A model generated the notes under the pieces. It saw nothing but the letters and a program-made list of their open reading frames with translations, was not told the DNA's origin and made no database searches. A program made the position numbers and the translations under genes. DNA of 64,000 bases from Smallanthus sonchifolius (lineage: Eukaryota; Streptophyta; Magnoliopsida; Asterales; Asteraceae): assembly GCA_023525975.1 (NCBI GenBank), contig CM042030.1:21012350-21076349 (forward strand), given 5' to 3'. Positions 45,168 to 56,150 of this stretch are shown here, piece by piece (position 1 is the stretch's first letter; every line of letters begins with the position of its first letter).

Positions 45168-47178
45168 TGTAAGGCCCCAAACCCGGGAGGCCCCACTTGT
45201 TGGATTTACTCATTCACAGACAGTTCTTAAACATGAATATCAAATAACGCAGCGGAAAACTTCATTCATTCATCATAATTAAAACTTGTTCATACATGCG
45301 GAAGCGTAAACATAGTTTAAAACATATTTACATCATAACTAAACATAACGGGATGCCAGTCTTCATGATCAGCCGGGTAACTCTTCTCGCTTGCCAAGCA
45401 TCACCGTCCATCCTCATAACCTACCTTAACCTGAATGTGCACACTTAAAAACGTCAGCTACGCTGGTGAGTTCTAGTTTTAACATAAAACCTTAACTTCA
45501 AATAAATTGCCAAAAACATCACTTCATACTTCATTTAATAAAAAGCGTGCGTAAAATAATGCAATAACAAACATAACACTTCATAAGTCAACGAACATAT
45601 AGAATCTGCGCCTTCTCGTAACCGTCAAATCCAAACGATACATACTGGTTGAATAACTTAAGGATCACCACCACTAGGCCCATCATCACCGTACTGTCCT
45701 TCGGGTGAGGAACTCCTAGGGCTCGATACTTAGGTAATCCAACCCTTCAAGCACGGCGTCCCAAAGGATAGCGCGTACCAAACTTCAAGCACTGCGCCCC
45801 GTCGGGCGCAAGTACCAAACTTCAAGCACGACTACCCCGTAAGGTAAATCGTACCAAACTTCAAGGATCACGATAATCCCCTTGGTGACCGTCATCACCC
45901 CAGTTGTACAACAGTTGGCCAGCCACAGAGGCCCCTAAAAGGTAAAGGCCCATAACATACTTCCCATCCCTTAACCTTCATTCCCTAAGGAATATTGGCA
46001 GATTCATTCGTTTGTGACTTTCGTAAACCTTCGCTTCTTTTACTTCAAAAACTTCAGTTAAAGCATTCGTACGTTTTATTAAAAACATTCTCATTCGTTA
46101 AAACACTTCGTAAACTTCTTTTGGCAAAATATTTCATAAACACTTCCTTCATAAACCTTCCTTCTAAAACATCCTTCATAAACATCATTTTATAAAACGT
46201 TACATACATCCTTCATAAACATCGTTTCATAACATCGTTTTATAAAATCATCACGTGTGCACACCAGCCCAAAAACATTATTAAAACATTTAAAAGAGGG
46301 CTTCTAGAACTCACCTTATAAGCTACTCTCGGTTGTCCTAAACAAAGGTCCAACAACTTCACTTCCGATCTGAATTGATTAGTTAAATACACATCAGACC
46401 AATACTGACTCTAACGGTTTAACCCTTCTAAACATACTGACTTCACTTAATCAGTTCTGATGTCTGCACATATCGAAACTAGGTAGTTTCGATGGAGTCT
46501 GCATATATCGAAACTAGGTAGTTTCGATGGACCTGCACATATCGAAACTTGTAGTTTCGATGGACCTGCACATATCGAAACTTGTAGTTTCGATGGACCT
46601 GCACATATCGAAACTTGTAGTTTCGATGGACCTGCACATATCGAAACTTGTAGTTTCGATGGACCTGCACATATCGAAACTAGTAGTATCGAAACTAGTA
46701 GTTTCGATGGGGTCTGCACAGATTGTCTTCCTAAAAATCCGAAGCTTTTGCATGTGAGTCTGATCTAGTCAGTATCTCAACTTTTCTTAGATCAAAACGT
46801 TCGGTTTTCATTCTAGATGCTATACCTAAGCTCATTTTTAAGTTCCATCCGCAAAATCGTTGCCTTTTTAGCCAAAACCCGAAAATCCCAAAAACGAACA
46901 AAAACTCAGATTTAGGTCGGATCGTTACCTGAATCGAGCTTCTGATCCGGAGGTTCTTCTCACGAGTTATGGAGCAACACACTTCTCAAATCTCGGGTCG
47001 ATCCGACAACTTTCTCTCTCTACGGTTTCTCTCTCTAGAAGTTGCAAATGAGAGAAATGGGTTGTGACCTTGGCTATTTATAGGGGAGGCTCCCCTTCTA
47101 GCCCATCCGACCCGACCCGACATGCCTCGTTCGTTTATTCCGTTATTATTTCTGTCGTTTTATTTTTGGGATGTTACA
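45168..47178 (-). repeat. E 5' LTR (right copy, 2011 bp)
   Basis: Partner of 38232-40209, with TATA box at 47074-47082 on the - strand. It is 33 bp longer because its palindrome array has one more unit. Confidence 0.95.
46459..46716. repeat. Palindrome array in E right LTR, seven units
   Basis: Same array as 39527-39750 with one extra 33-bp unit. Chance ORFs on both strands translate the repeat as 11-residue periods (DLHISKLVVSM) and are artefacts. Confidence 0.93.
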
Positions 47179-47183
47179 AAGAG

Positions 47184-48982
47184 GAGGCTGAGCATGTAGA
47201 TCCTATCAATGTTGACTCTTCTTCTGGTACACGTGATATGGGGGAGGTGAGTACAAATCTTGATACAGATATCCAGGAACCTATCGTGCCATAGAATAGA
47301 GTGCATAAGAATCATCCAATAGACAACATCATTGGTGATCCTAATGAAGGTGTTCAAACTCGTTATAGAACTGTCACTGTGAAAACCAATCTGTATGCTA
47401 AGATACTTGACATGGGAATCATGGAAATTGCATGCACGCTAGTTTCATATCCCAGATTGAGCCAAAGAATGTTAAAAAGGCTCTCGCAGATAATTGTTGG
47501 ATAGAGGCAATGAAAGATGAGTTGTCTCAGTTCAGCAAGCTACATGTGTGAGATCTAGTTGATTTGCCAAAGGGGGTACATCCTATAGGTACTAAATGGG
47601 TGTTTAAATGCAAGACGGACGATCGGCATGTGGTAGTGGGGAACAAGGCAAGGCTAGTTGTTCAAGGGTTTTATCAGAAAGAGGGCTTGGATTACACAGT
47701 GGTGTATACCCCAGTTGCTAGACTTGAAGCTATCAGATTGTTCTTGGCTTATGCTACGTTTGTTGGTTTCAATGTGTATCAAATTGATGTGAAAAGTGTT
47801 TTCCTGTATGGTAAAGTACACGAAGAGGTCTACGTTTCTCAACCACCTGGATTTGAAGACCCATATTACCCAAAAAGAGTGTACAAGCTGGATAAAGCAC
47901 TCTATGGTCTTCATCAAGCACCGCGGGCTTGGTGTGAAATGTTATCTAAGCATCTATTGGCTAACGGTTTCGATCGTGGGCAAATAGACTCGACTCTTTT
48001 CATCAGGAAAGTAGGGGGAGATATTCTACTAGTACACAGGTGTACATGGACGACATTATTTTTGGGACTACAAATAAAGATATGTGCAAAGAATTCGAAG
48101 CGATGATGAAGTCTAAGTTTGAGATGAGTAACAAGGGTGAATTGTCATTTTTTTCTAGGACTGCAAGTCATTCAAAGAAAAGATGGCATTTATCTTCATC
48201 AAACTAAGTACGTACATGACATTTTGGAGAAATTGAATATGAATGATTGTTCTACTTTCGACACACCGATCCTAATCAGTCACAAGCTGCATCCAGACAA
48301 AGATGGCAAGGATGTAGATTGCAAATTATATCGTGGGATGATTGGTTCTCTAATGTATCTTACTGCTTTAAGACCTGACATTATGTTTGCCATTTGCTTG
48401 TGCTCAAGGTTTCAGTCACAACCCAAGGAATCACACTTGATAGAAGTGAAGAAGATATTCAGATAAGGGAAGCCTCAGTTAGGTGTTTGGTATTCCAATC
48501 AGCAGTCATTTGATTTCAAAACCTACACAGATTCAGATTATGTTAGGTATAACCTTGATAGTAAGTCGACCTATGGTGGTTGTCAGTTCTTGGGAGACAG
48601 GCTGGTCTCCTGGCAGTGCAAGAAGCAGTCAACGGTTTCTATTTCAACTTGTGAAGCTAAATACATTGCTGCTGCAAGCTGCTGTTCTCAGATTTTATGG
48701 ATCCAGCAACAACTGAGATACTACGACTTAAAGTGCACTGGAACTACAATGTTCCTTGACAACAATACCACCGTGTCTATCAAAAATAACCCGGTGAAAC
48801 ATTCCAAAACTAAACATATTGAAATTTGTCACCATTTCATCCGTGATTGTGCTGAAAAGCGACTGATTGAACTTCTAAAGGTTCTCACAGATGACAACTT
48901 TTTCGACCTATTCACTAAAGTATTTGATCGTACTTGCTTTGAACACCTTGTGAATATGATAGGAATGTTCAATCCCGAGTGA
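47184..48982 (+). pseudogene. Copia reverse transcriptase and RNase H
   Basis: After E, copia resumes with an acidic linker, then RT. Motifs are IGTKWVFKCKTDD, KARLVVQGFYQKEGLDYTVV, YQIDVKSVFLYGKVHEEVYV (motif A), YKLDKALYGLHQAPRAWC, and VYMDDIIFGTTNK at about 48043-48080 (catalytic YMDD). YMDD is in another frame than 47564-48106 because of a 2-nt insertion near 48037. RNase H follows at 48520-48982 (YTDSDYVRYNLDSKSTYGG, VSISTCEAKYIAAASC, HIEICHHFIRDC), ending NMIGMFNPE*. CEAKYIA replaces the usual CEAEYIA, a lost catalytic Glu. Stops are near 47295, 47551 and 48464. Confidence 0.9.
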
Positions 48983-49201
48983 AAATCTTTTTCAAAACAA
49001 GGGTTTCATGGAAGTTGCTTTATGTTCAATCCTTAGTTTTATATAGTTATGTTTCTTTGAAAAATTTCAAAAATCTAAACAAATTAAAATTTTGAAAATC
49101 CAAAGTCATTTGAGGAATAAAAGAAATGATTGTACATCAGTAAGTGATCTAAACTTCTTAGACTACACATTTGGGAAATGATTGCGTCATGACTACTTAA
49201 G
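48983..49201 (+). other. Copia 3' tail, first part
   Basis: Non-coding A/T-rich sequence after the pol stop. No polypurine tract or LTR start is evident. Interrupted at 49202 by solo LTR I. Confidence 0.6.
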
Positions 49202-50269
49202 TGTAACATTTGTGTTTTTCCATTTCATTGTATTCATCGTACAAGCCCATGTAATCCATTAGCAAGTTCAAATTTCAACACAACATAAACCAAGTGTTCA
49301 TTATACATTATGCATTGTACAAGTTATTATAACACATGATCAATCATAGTCATCTTTACAAATGCATTCATATTTCAACACATCATGTTTATACATCATC
49401 ATTTTTAAAATATTATTTCCACTAAACATTTTATATCAAAAGACTTATATTTTCTATGGACTTAAAACTCTATCTAATTTCATATTTATGTTCCATAAAT
49501 ATATCAAATTTGTAATATATATTTATTCACTATATTATTATAAACCTTTCTTAACTCATACATTAACTAATTTAAGTTATCATGATTTTAATTCCAAAAT
49601 TTCTTTTTATTGAATTATATTCATAGGAATTATTGTAACAATTAAGTTATAAGTTTCAATCTTTACAAAACTAAAAAGTCTAAAACCACATATTTATAAC
49701 TACAAAGTTCATTTGTGTAACTTTTATAAAAACTAATACTTAAAAGATCATTAATTTAATCCTTTTACAAAAAAATCAACATTTAATATTCATTTAGTCA
49801 TGAATGTTATTAAAAACCTTAAAGATGAATACCCATTTTTTTTAAAAAAACTTACAAATTTTTATATTATATAAATGGGATTTAAACCTCTTAAATATTA
49901 TGAAACAACTTATTTATAATTTACTAGTTTTTCTCATGACCCCCCACTATAAATAAACCTTCATTCTACCCCTATTCTCACACCATATCAAGTTCTAATC
50001 CCTCCCTCAAGATCCAAAGTCGTTTCCATATTCTTAAGTAAGTTCTACCCGCATTCTATTTTTGCGTTCTTGTTTTCATTTTTGTTTCTTGTTTTCCTTG
50101 CTTAGCACACCTGCTCACACACACATATATACATGTGCATACTTATATATATATATATATATAAACCTATGTATTCTTTATATAAAGTCATAGAGATCAA
50201 TACATATTTTAACTATAACCAAACATATACTTATAAATTTATGGGTGTGTAAACATATATATATATATA

Positions 50270-50751
50270 GGGGGAGGATCAAATAAGAAGTATTTTTTCG
50301 CTAAGAAATGACAAAAACCTTAATAAACGATACCAAACGAACTCCGATTGAGCGAATTTCAGCGGGGTTGGAACCGTCTCGTAAAACTCTACCATCTTAG
50401 CTTTTAGGGTTTAGCTTTTAAGGTTTAGATTTTACATTTGAATTTTAGGGCTTTAGCCTTATGGTTTAGCCTTAGGGTTTAGCTTTTAAAGTTTAGGTTT
50501 TTTTAGGGGTGTGGGTGGGGGGTTTAGGTTTTGGGGGGGGGGTGAGGGTGGTGGTTTTAGGCTTTTCGGGGTAGGGTTAGAGGGGTTATAGGTTTTTGGG
50601 GGTGCGGGTGGTGGGGGGTTTAGGTTTTTGGGTTCGGGTTAGGGTTCGATGAGATGGTTCCAACGCCGCTGGAATGAGTTCAATCGGAGTTCGTTTGACC
50701 CACTTCTTAGTATTTCTTAGCGAAAAACCATTTTTTAATTGAACCGTCCTC
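50270..50751. mobile_element. MITE-like foldback with telomere-like core
   Basis: Terminal inverted repeats of roughly 100 bp pair 50270-50375 with 50655-50751. Examples are TTTTTCGCTAAGAAAT and AACGAACTCCGATTGA on the left and their complements on the right. Outer ends are GGGGGAGGATCAAAT and the complement of ATTGAACCGTCCTC. It lies between (TA)n runs, so the target duplication cannot be read (TATATATA-like). No transposase. The long inverted repeats suggest a Mutator-derived MITE, but the superfamily is uncertain. Confidence 0.75.
50398..50640. repeat. Degenerate telomere-like and G-rich core of the foldback
   Basis: 50398-50500 has repeated TTTAGGGTTTAG, TTTAAGGTTTAG and TTTAGGGCTTTAG blocks, which are variants of the plant telomere repeat. 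50500-50640 is strongly G-rich on the + strand with runs of G4-G9 separated by short T-rich loops. Confidence 0.8.
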
Positions 50752-52456
50752 TATATATATAGATATATATATATATTTATATCATCAATATAAACCAATT
50801 CTTTTATAAATGTTCAAAGGATTACGATAACTATCCTTTTCAAATAAAAATATACATATTTATAACTTTGCATAATTATTATCACAAACGTTTAACGAAT
50901 GATATGTGAACATTATTATTTCTAACACGTGTAATGATTCATTACTAATTATGTAATTAAAATTTTGGATCATAAAATATATTTTGAGATATAAAAGAAA
51001 TTGTTTTCGTAAATATTTGCCTTCTATAGTTTTGTAAATTCATTTATTTAGATTGTTTTCTTATATAAATCATTAAAACAAATTTATTACTTTTAATTAA
51101 AAATTAATTATGATTATGGTTATAAACCCATTTCTTTGCAAAGTTTTGTACAACTTTTTATATAATTTATTTTCTTAATTAATAATTAATTATGGCTTAA
51201 ATATTAATTAATTAGAACATTATTTTATACTTTAAATTTTGGTTTAATTACCAGTTAATTAAATTATTATTTTTAACACTTATTTTTCATAAAAATCAAA
51301 CTAAATAAATGAAAGGTTTTAATCGTTTATTTATGTAGTTAATTATTTATTTACTCAACTAATTATTACTCATTTATTTATTTATCCAATTATTAAGTTA
51401 TGCAATTACAAATAAAAGAAAACTACTTATTTATTTATTTGTGTATTTATTTATAAAAGAACACTAATTATTTATTCATATACACATTTATTTATTTATT
51501 TACAAACAAGAGAAAATCCTTTATTTATTCTTTCACTTATACAATTAGTTATCAAATAATATTATTTGAAACTCAAATAATTATTTTATTATTAAAATGA
51601 GGACACCCACATCAATCCATTCGCACATTAAGATTCCCTATTTCATTTGTATAAATCATTGATACATATATCCCTCAAACATAGGTTAACCTTGTGATTA
51701 GCTAGAACATTTGTGCAACAACAACATACTTGTGTGACATTCAAGCTACTCATTGAAAGGTGAGTTTACATAGCCCTTTTACATTTTTACACTTTTGGGG
51801 TGGAACATGATTACATTCAAACTCTTTCAATTTATACAATTCTAGATCATGAACATATGTGCAATTTGTACCTTATGCTTGAACACAATGAATTTAAACT
51901 ACAATTACATACATTAGTGCTAGTGCAATCATTAACTCCGTACAAGCCGACGGTGACAATGATAGATCTATTGCATCTGACAAATCCACCCAGGTAGGGT
52001 GATTGTTGCCGACAATACATTAGGATAACATTGAGTGTTATGCCCTTCATTCACAAGGTTTGATTGTGCACTCGTTTTTGCTATAGTGGTTCTCCATAAT
52101 TGCCTTAGTAAACCATGTTTCATATGAATCGTACACAAACACTTGAAACTATTTGTGGTGTCAAAACCTGTGTATGCCCACCAACTATTTTTAGTTGACC
52201 TTGTTTTCATCATGTTTCAGGTGCTAACATTTGAGATCATATTCAAGATGCTACACATAGGATTAAAGACTTTGTTAATAATCAATTGTACATTGTTGGT
52301 GTACTTTGTTTCTTTTGTATGTTTGTTTACGTTTTGTTTGAACAAGTGTTATGGAAATTTGGTTTGATTAATATATGGAAAATAGTTTGATCATGAGCTT
52401 ATGAACAGTCTCAATGTCCCGCTCCAACGTATTCTGTTGTTGGTTGGGGTGTGACA

Positions 52457-53092
52457 TTAAGTTTGAAAATGTTTTATCTAGCTTTAATTTTAATATCTGC
52501 ATGTAATTTGAATTGTCAGTAGGCTAGAAGTGTTTTTGGACCATTAGTAGTGTGAAAACATAATGTCATATATTACAACTGTGATTTGAACCCATATTAT
52601 GTCGGTTGTATGTATATATAAGATCATTATCATATAAAGAATGTAAGATTTTGGCTAGTATTATCCTATGAGACCAGTTTCGAGTTATGTCTTTAGCACA
52701 AATTTTCAATTATCTTAATTGACCATGTCCCGAAAAGCATGCAATTTGAAGTTGAACTAAGATATGTCTTGACAACAACTGTTAAGCATATGTTATCCCT
52801 TGGATCAAATCATTTGACTTTCATCTGTTTCCATTAAAGATATATCCAGATAAAAGTTGGATCTCATTACCCGAATTCTCATATTCCATACTTATTAACC
52901 TGAATCATCATGATATTCACTGAAAAATACCTCACAAACCAAGACAAATGAATCAATCGATTCTTAATCTTATGATAATTGATAATCTTTATGGATTCTG
53001 CTTGATTTTTTCCTGTGCTAAACGATGTGTCTTCATTCTGGAAATTATGATAATCCTTGGGAAAATCTTAAATGTCTTGATATAATTGCAAT
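52457..53092 (+). other. Copia 3' tail, second part
   Basis: AT-rich sequence between the I solo LTR and the start of H. No ORF, LTR boundary or polypurine tract recognised. It is assigned to copia only by position. Confidence 0.45.
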
Positions 53093-54525
53093 TGTAACAC
53101 CTGCCACAAAAATGTCCAATAAATGCCAAGGTTATAACGTAAAAGGGCTTGTGTATCTAAAGTACCAAAGTCCAGGGTTAAAAATGAAAATTTTGATTTC
53201 TGGTTGGATAGCGGACCACTATCATATCCTCCAACGGTCCGCTATGAGCTAAGTGTCAGATAGCTTACCACTATCGCCTGGATAATGATCCGACTAGCCG
53301 CAATCCAGCTGTAATTTCTAGTGCCGACACGTGTCATGTGACTCAGCTCAAGATTCTGACGAATGTCTTGATAACGGACCGCTACACCCTCCATGACTGT
53401 CCGCTAGCCGTAAAATGAGGTTCGGTCCAATCAGATTTGGACGTGTAGGGCTGACGCAACCGTTGGGCGATAGCGGAATGCTACGCCCTAGCATAACGGT
53501 CTGCTATGAGTCTGAATTTCCCGACGATCCCGGTTCAATTCCCGCTCATTGTAGTGCTCGTTTTAAGAAGGAACCGCTCGTAGAAGTGCTGAAACGTTAG
53601 AGAAATCAAGTTAGGAGGCTAGCTCTATAATTTCCAACTTAGAGGCTAATTCCTATTATCAAGGTAAATACTTTTGTATCTTTTAAACTTTGAGTCAAAC
53701 ATTTACGTTTATGAAAGTTGCAAAATAAAGGTTAAGGGAATAATGCTCAACGATCTTCTACGAACAAAGCATTCAGGGCATAGGTATACGTAAAACTTGC
53801 AAGGGATACATAGTTCTCAGGTGAAAGTCTCGTATTGCGGTTGGTGCTTATCTGATAACAATTTTGGAGGTGTATACCTGGCCATTGTTATAAGGCATGA
53901 TACCAGTGTATACAGTGGTACATACAGTCAGGACATGGGCCTGATGAATGTGTGGATTGAACAAAAAGTTGTGATTATGAAATTAATACTTGTTTGTGCC
54001 AAATGATTTTTCTGTCAAGATAATTGTATTCACCGGCATTCGTGCTGATGTTTCATTTTTAAAATGTTTTTAGGAAATCAATAAAATGTAAAGGAAAGGG
54101 GATACGGGCAAACATAAGATCTGGCCCATGAATGAAAGCTGAAAAGGATAACTTGCACGTTGGATTCTCAGGCCTCGTGCATAGGAAATCCTAGAAAGAT
54201 GAAAAAGGAGATAGAACCTTGGATTGTACTATTTTCGGTGGCTTTGAAACTTGTCCATAAGAGACAGGAGATGTATTTGATTTCAAACACTGTTTGTAAT
54301 CAATATGGAAAGGGTATTTAAATCCCCGTGTTTATAAAATAAATACAAGGCTTTTGTTTTCTAACTGGGTCATGATATTTACAAAAGCAACCCTTGAGTT
54401 TGTGAAATGTGATGAACGATCCATGTGAAACAGACTTCCGCTGTGTTTTATAAAAACTCTGAAATCAAAGCAGGTACCAATCATGCTCACACACTTCCAG
54501 GGGGTGCCTGAGTTGGGGTGTGACA
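53093..54525 (+). repeat. H 5' LTR (about 1433 bp)
   Basis: It starts TGTAACACCTGCC and ends GGGGTGTGACA, followed three bases later by a perfect primer site. The start is inferred from the TGTAACACC signature, as no partner LTR is present. It contains diverged palindromes at 53207-53510. Confidence 0.7.
53207..53510. repeat. Diverged palindrome cluster in H LTR
   Basis: Several imperfect inverted repeats share the arms ATAGCGGACC and GGTCCGCTAT: near 53207-53245, near 53370-53412 (ATAACGGACCGCTA with TGTCCGCTAG) and near 53468-53510 (CGATAGCGGAATGCTA with AACGGTCTGCTATGAG). Less regular than in A, E or F. Confidence 0.65.
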
Positions 54526-54528
54526 GGG

Positions 54529-54543
54529 TTGGTATCAGAGCCA
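54529..54543 (+). other. Primer-binding site of H (initiator tRNA-Met)
   Basis: TTGGTATCAGAGCCA, three bases after the LTR. Confidence 0.88.
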
Positions 54544-54868
54544 TAAGTTTTAGCGAATTAGATACTTGGATTTAGTATATAAGCTTCAACCATAAGATTG
54601 CCTAATGCTTCAAGTTTAAGATAAGAAAACAAGGTAACCTTCTGACCAGTATGTAGTTATCTGGCAAACGGAATGTTCTATTTAAGGAAATAGTGGTGTA
54701 TAAATCTCTCCTAGAGCCGCCATTCTTTCCTGGGAACATCTATGTTGGAGTTACTACTCTGGGAAGATAACCATCCTTGTAGAACTTTAGTTAAGATAAG
54801 AATACTGACTGTAGTATCTAAATCTTAACCAAAAGAATAGGATAAATACTAATACTTTAAGTTGCAGA

Positions 54869-55034
54869 ATGTCATGACATAACTCTGTTCCTACTTATTA
54901 TGATCCTAACCGACCAATAAAACAAGAATCCCCTGAATATCACCCATTGGGTTCACAAATGAATCCTATTTCTTCCCCCTACTAAAACGATGATCCATTT
55001 GCTATCATTCCAGATAATGTTACTCCTGAATACC
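54869..55034 (+). pseudogene. H leader ORF, first segment
   Basis: From ATG 54869 the frame reads TYYDPNRPIKQESPEYHPLG with stops at codon 3 and codon 39. The frame continues exactly across the G insertion (split codon at 55034/60616) into PQSYDTSSQWMEAGSDFSNL. It is Pro/Tyr-rich with no known domain. It could be an accessory ORF or an N-terminal gag extension. Confidence 0.5.
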
Positions 55035-56087
55035 TGATGGGATGTGGATTTTGTGTGTTTATAGTGTTTTAACCCCGCAATTTTATATGTTTTTCTCTTA
55101 TTACATATGCATGGATAGCAATTACTACGAGCTTTTGTGTTTGTAGGTAAGAGGGGTTAAAACATAGATGTTAGAGCACGTGGAAATACAGGTTACGGGA
55201 ATCGGAAAGAAGAAACGAAGAAGTGAAAAAGGGCTGGCCGTAAGTTACGGCCAGGCCACAGTAACTTACGGTGGGAAGAAAAATAAAAAAGTTTGGCCGT
55301 AAAGCAGAAGCTACAAGCCGTAAGTTATAATTTGGAAAAAGTTGACCGTAAGTTACGGCAAAACCACCGTAACTTACGGTGGTCGGGGAAACAGCCGATT
55401 TTCAATGGTTAATTAGGGTTCCTTCCCCAAAATCAAAGGGCGATCTTTTACACCACACTCCTTGGGCGATTTTGAGAGGATTCACACATCCACTTGAAGA
55501 TTGAAGATGATCTCCCTCACCATGAGCGGGTGATTCACTTGTGGCTTCCTCCAGGCGGACGGTTCGTATAGGTTTTTGTATTTGATTCAGTTTATTCATG
55601 TTTGGATCTTGTTAGTTTCTGACAATAACTTGAGAGATTGATGTATTAGTTGATTTAAACAGTTTATGATTATGCTTTGAGTTTGCTTGCTTTACGATCT
55701 TGTTCGGTTGATGACAAAACCTAGTAGCAGGGTTGGGTGACTAAAGGGGGTAACTTGGCATTCATAAATTGGGTGATTGAATTATACTGGTTTGTGACGA
55801 AACTAGTTGTATAGGTTTTCTGACAAAGAATCTGTCTTCAATTACTGTTTCAACTAATTTTCCAACACTATGTCTATGTGGTGTCCAATTGAACAACTGA
55901 ATTTTATGTGAAGCCTAGAACCTGAAGTTTAGAGGAGGTTGCATTTTTATTTGATCTGTGTCTTCATTCTAACTAACAAACTAAGCAATTCCACTAACCA
56001 CTGATTCCTCGTGGATACGATACTCTTCTTACCCTTACTAGTTAAGTGTTTAAAGATTGTTTTTGACCGACCTAACGACATCGATCA
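55035..56087 (+). repeat. G 5' LTR (1053 bp)
   Basis: Full-length match to 59558-60610. It contains the palindrome array at 55234-55383. A TTTTATATG box about 47 nt in is a weak TATA candidate. Confidence 0.95.
55234..55383. repeat. Palindrome cluster in G 5' LTR
   Basis: Repeated palindromes built on CCGTAAGTTACGG: CTGGCCGTAAGTTACGGCCA, then CAGTAACTTACGGTGG, then ACCGTAAGTTACGGC, and CCACCGTAACTTACGGTGG. The units also pair with each other. The same cluster is in the other LTR at 59757-59905. Confidence 0.9.
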
Positions 56088-56090
56088 AAA

Positions 56091-56108
56091 TGGCGCCGTT
56101 GTCGGGGA
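56091..56108 (+). other. Primer-binding site of G (tRNA-Asp type)
   Basis: TGGCGCCGTTGTCGGGGA, three bases after the 5' LTR. It is complementary to the 3' end of plant tRNA-Asp apart from one base. This primer is characteristic of Athila and Tat lineages, unlike the initiator-Met type of all the other elements here. Confidence 0.88.
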
Positions 56109-56150
56109 ATCGGTGCGCTTAGTTCAATTGCTTTAGTTTATTGTTTTTAG

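Larger units (their letters stand above)
38232..47178 (-). mobile_element. Element E: nearly intact chromovirus-type Ty3/gypsy retrotransposon
   Basis: It begins TGTAAGGCCCC, ends GGATGTTACA, and is flanked by AAGAG. LTRs are 38232-40209 and 45168-47178; by eye they differ at under 1 percent plus one 33-bp repeat unit. The interior reads on the - strand: primer site, then one gag-protease-RT-RNase H-integrase-chromodomain frame from 44832 to 40249, then the polypurine tract. Only two TAG codons break the frame. It is the same family as A and solo LTR S and is the best reference copy of the family here. Confidence 0.96.
49202..52456 (+). mobile_element. Solo LTR I, distant relative of D, opposite orientation
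   Basis: It starts TGTAACATTTG, ends GGGTGTGACA, and is flanked by TTAAG (49197-49201 and 52457-52461). The reverse complement of D's LTR also starts TGTAACATTCATG and ends GGGTGTGACA. Internal stretches match, for example TCATAGAGATCAATACATAT near 50186 against the complement of D near 170. A TATA box ACTATAAATAAACC lies near 49948. There is no interior, so this is the product of LTR-LTR recombination. It lacks D's tRNA-like module. A MITE-like foldback is inserted at 50270. Confidence 0.85.
37394..53092 (+). mobile_element. Ty1/copia retrotransposon (host layer, left part outside window)
   Basis: Integrase (37425-38231), RT and RNase H (47184-48982) and a 3' non-coding tail (48983-49201, 52457-53092) lie in copia order: integrase before RT. 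D interrupts the integrase, E the integrase-RT linker, I the tail, and H begins in the tail. No LTR of this element is in the window. The RNase H end and long 3' tail are compatible with the SIRE/Maximus group, but that is a guess. Confidence 0.85.

Noticed and set aside
39527..46757. CRISPR-like arrays of about 33-bp palindromic repeats
   Set aside because: The units are contiguous tandem repeats with short constant linkers, not repeats separated by unique spacers. There are no cas genes, and they lie inside plant retrotransposon LTRs.
46479..46757. Repetitive proteins with 11-residue periods on both strands of the E array
   Set aside because: A 33-bp tandem repeat leaves several frames open automatically. 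All such frames are artefacts of the repeat unit.
47564..48106. A functional copia RT
   Set aside because: YMDD lies in a different frame because of a 2-nt insertion, and several stops flank the frame.
53415..53600. Small protein in the H LTR
   Set aside because: The frame lies across the palindromic cluster of an LTR, has no recognisable motif, and no second copy is available to test it.
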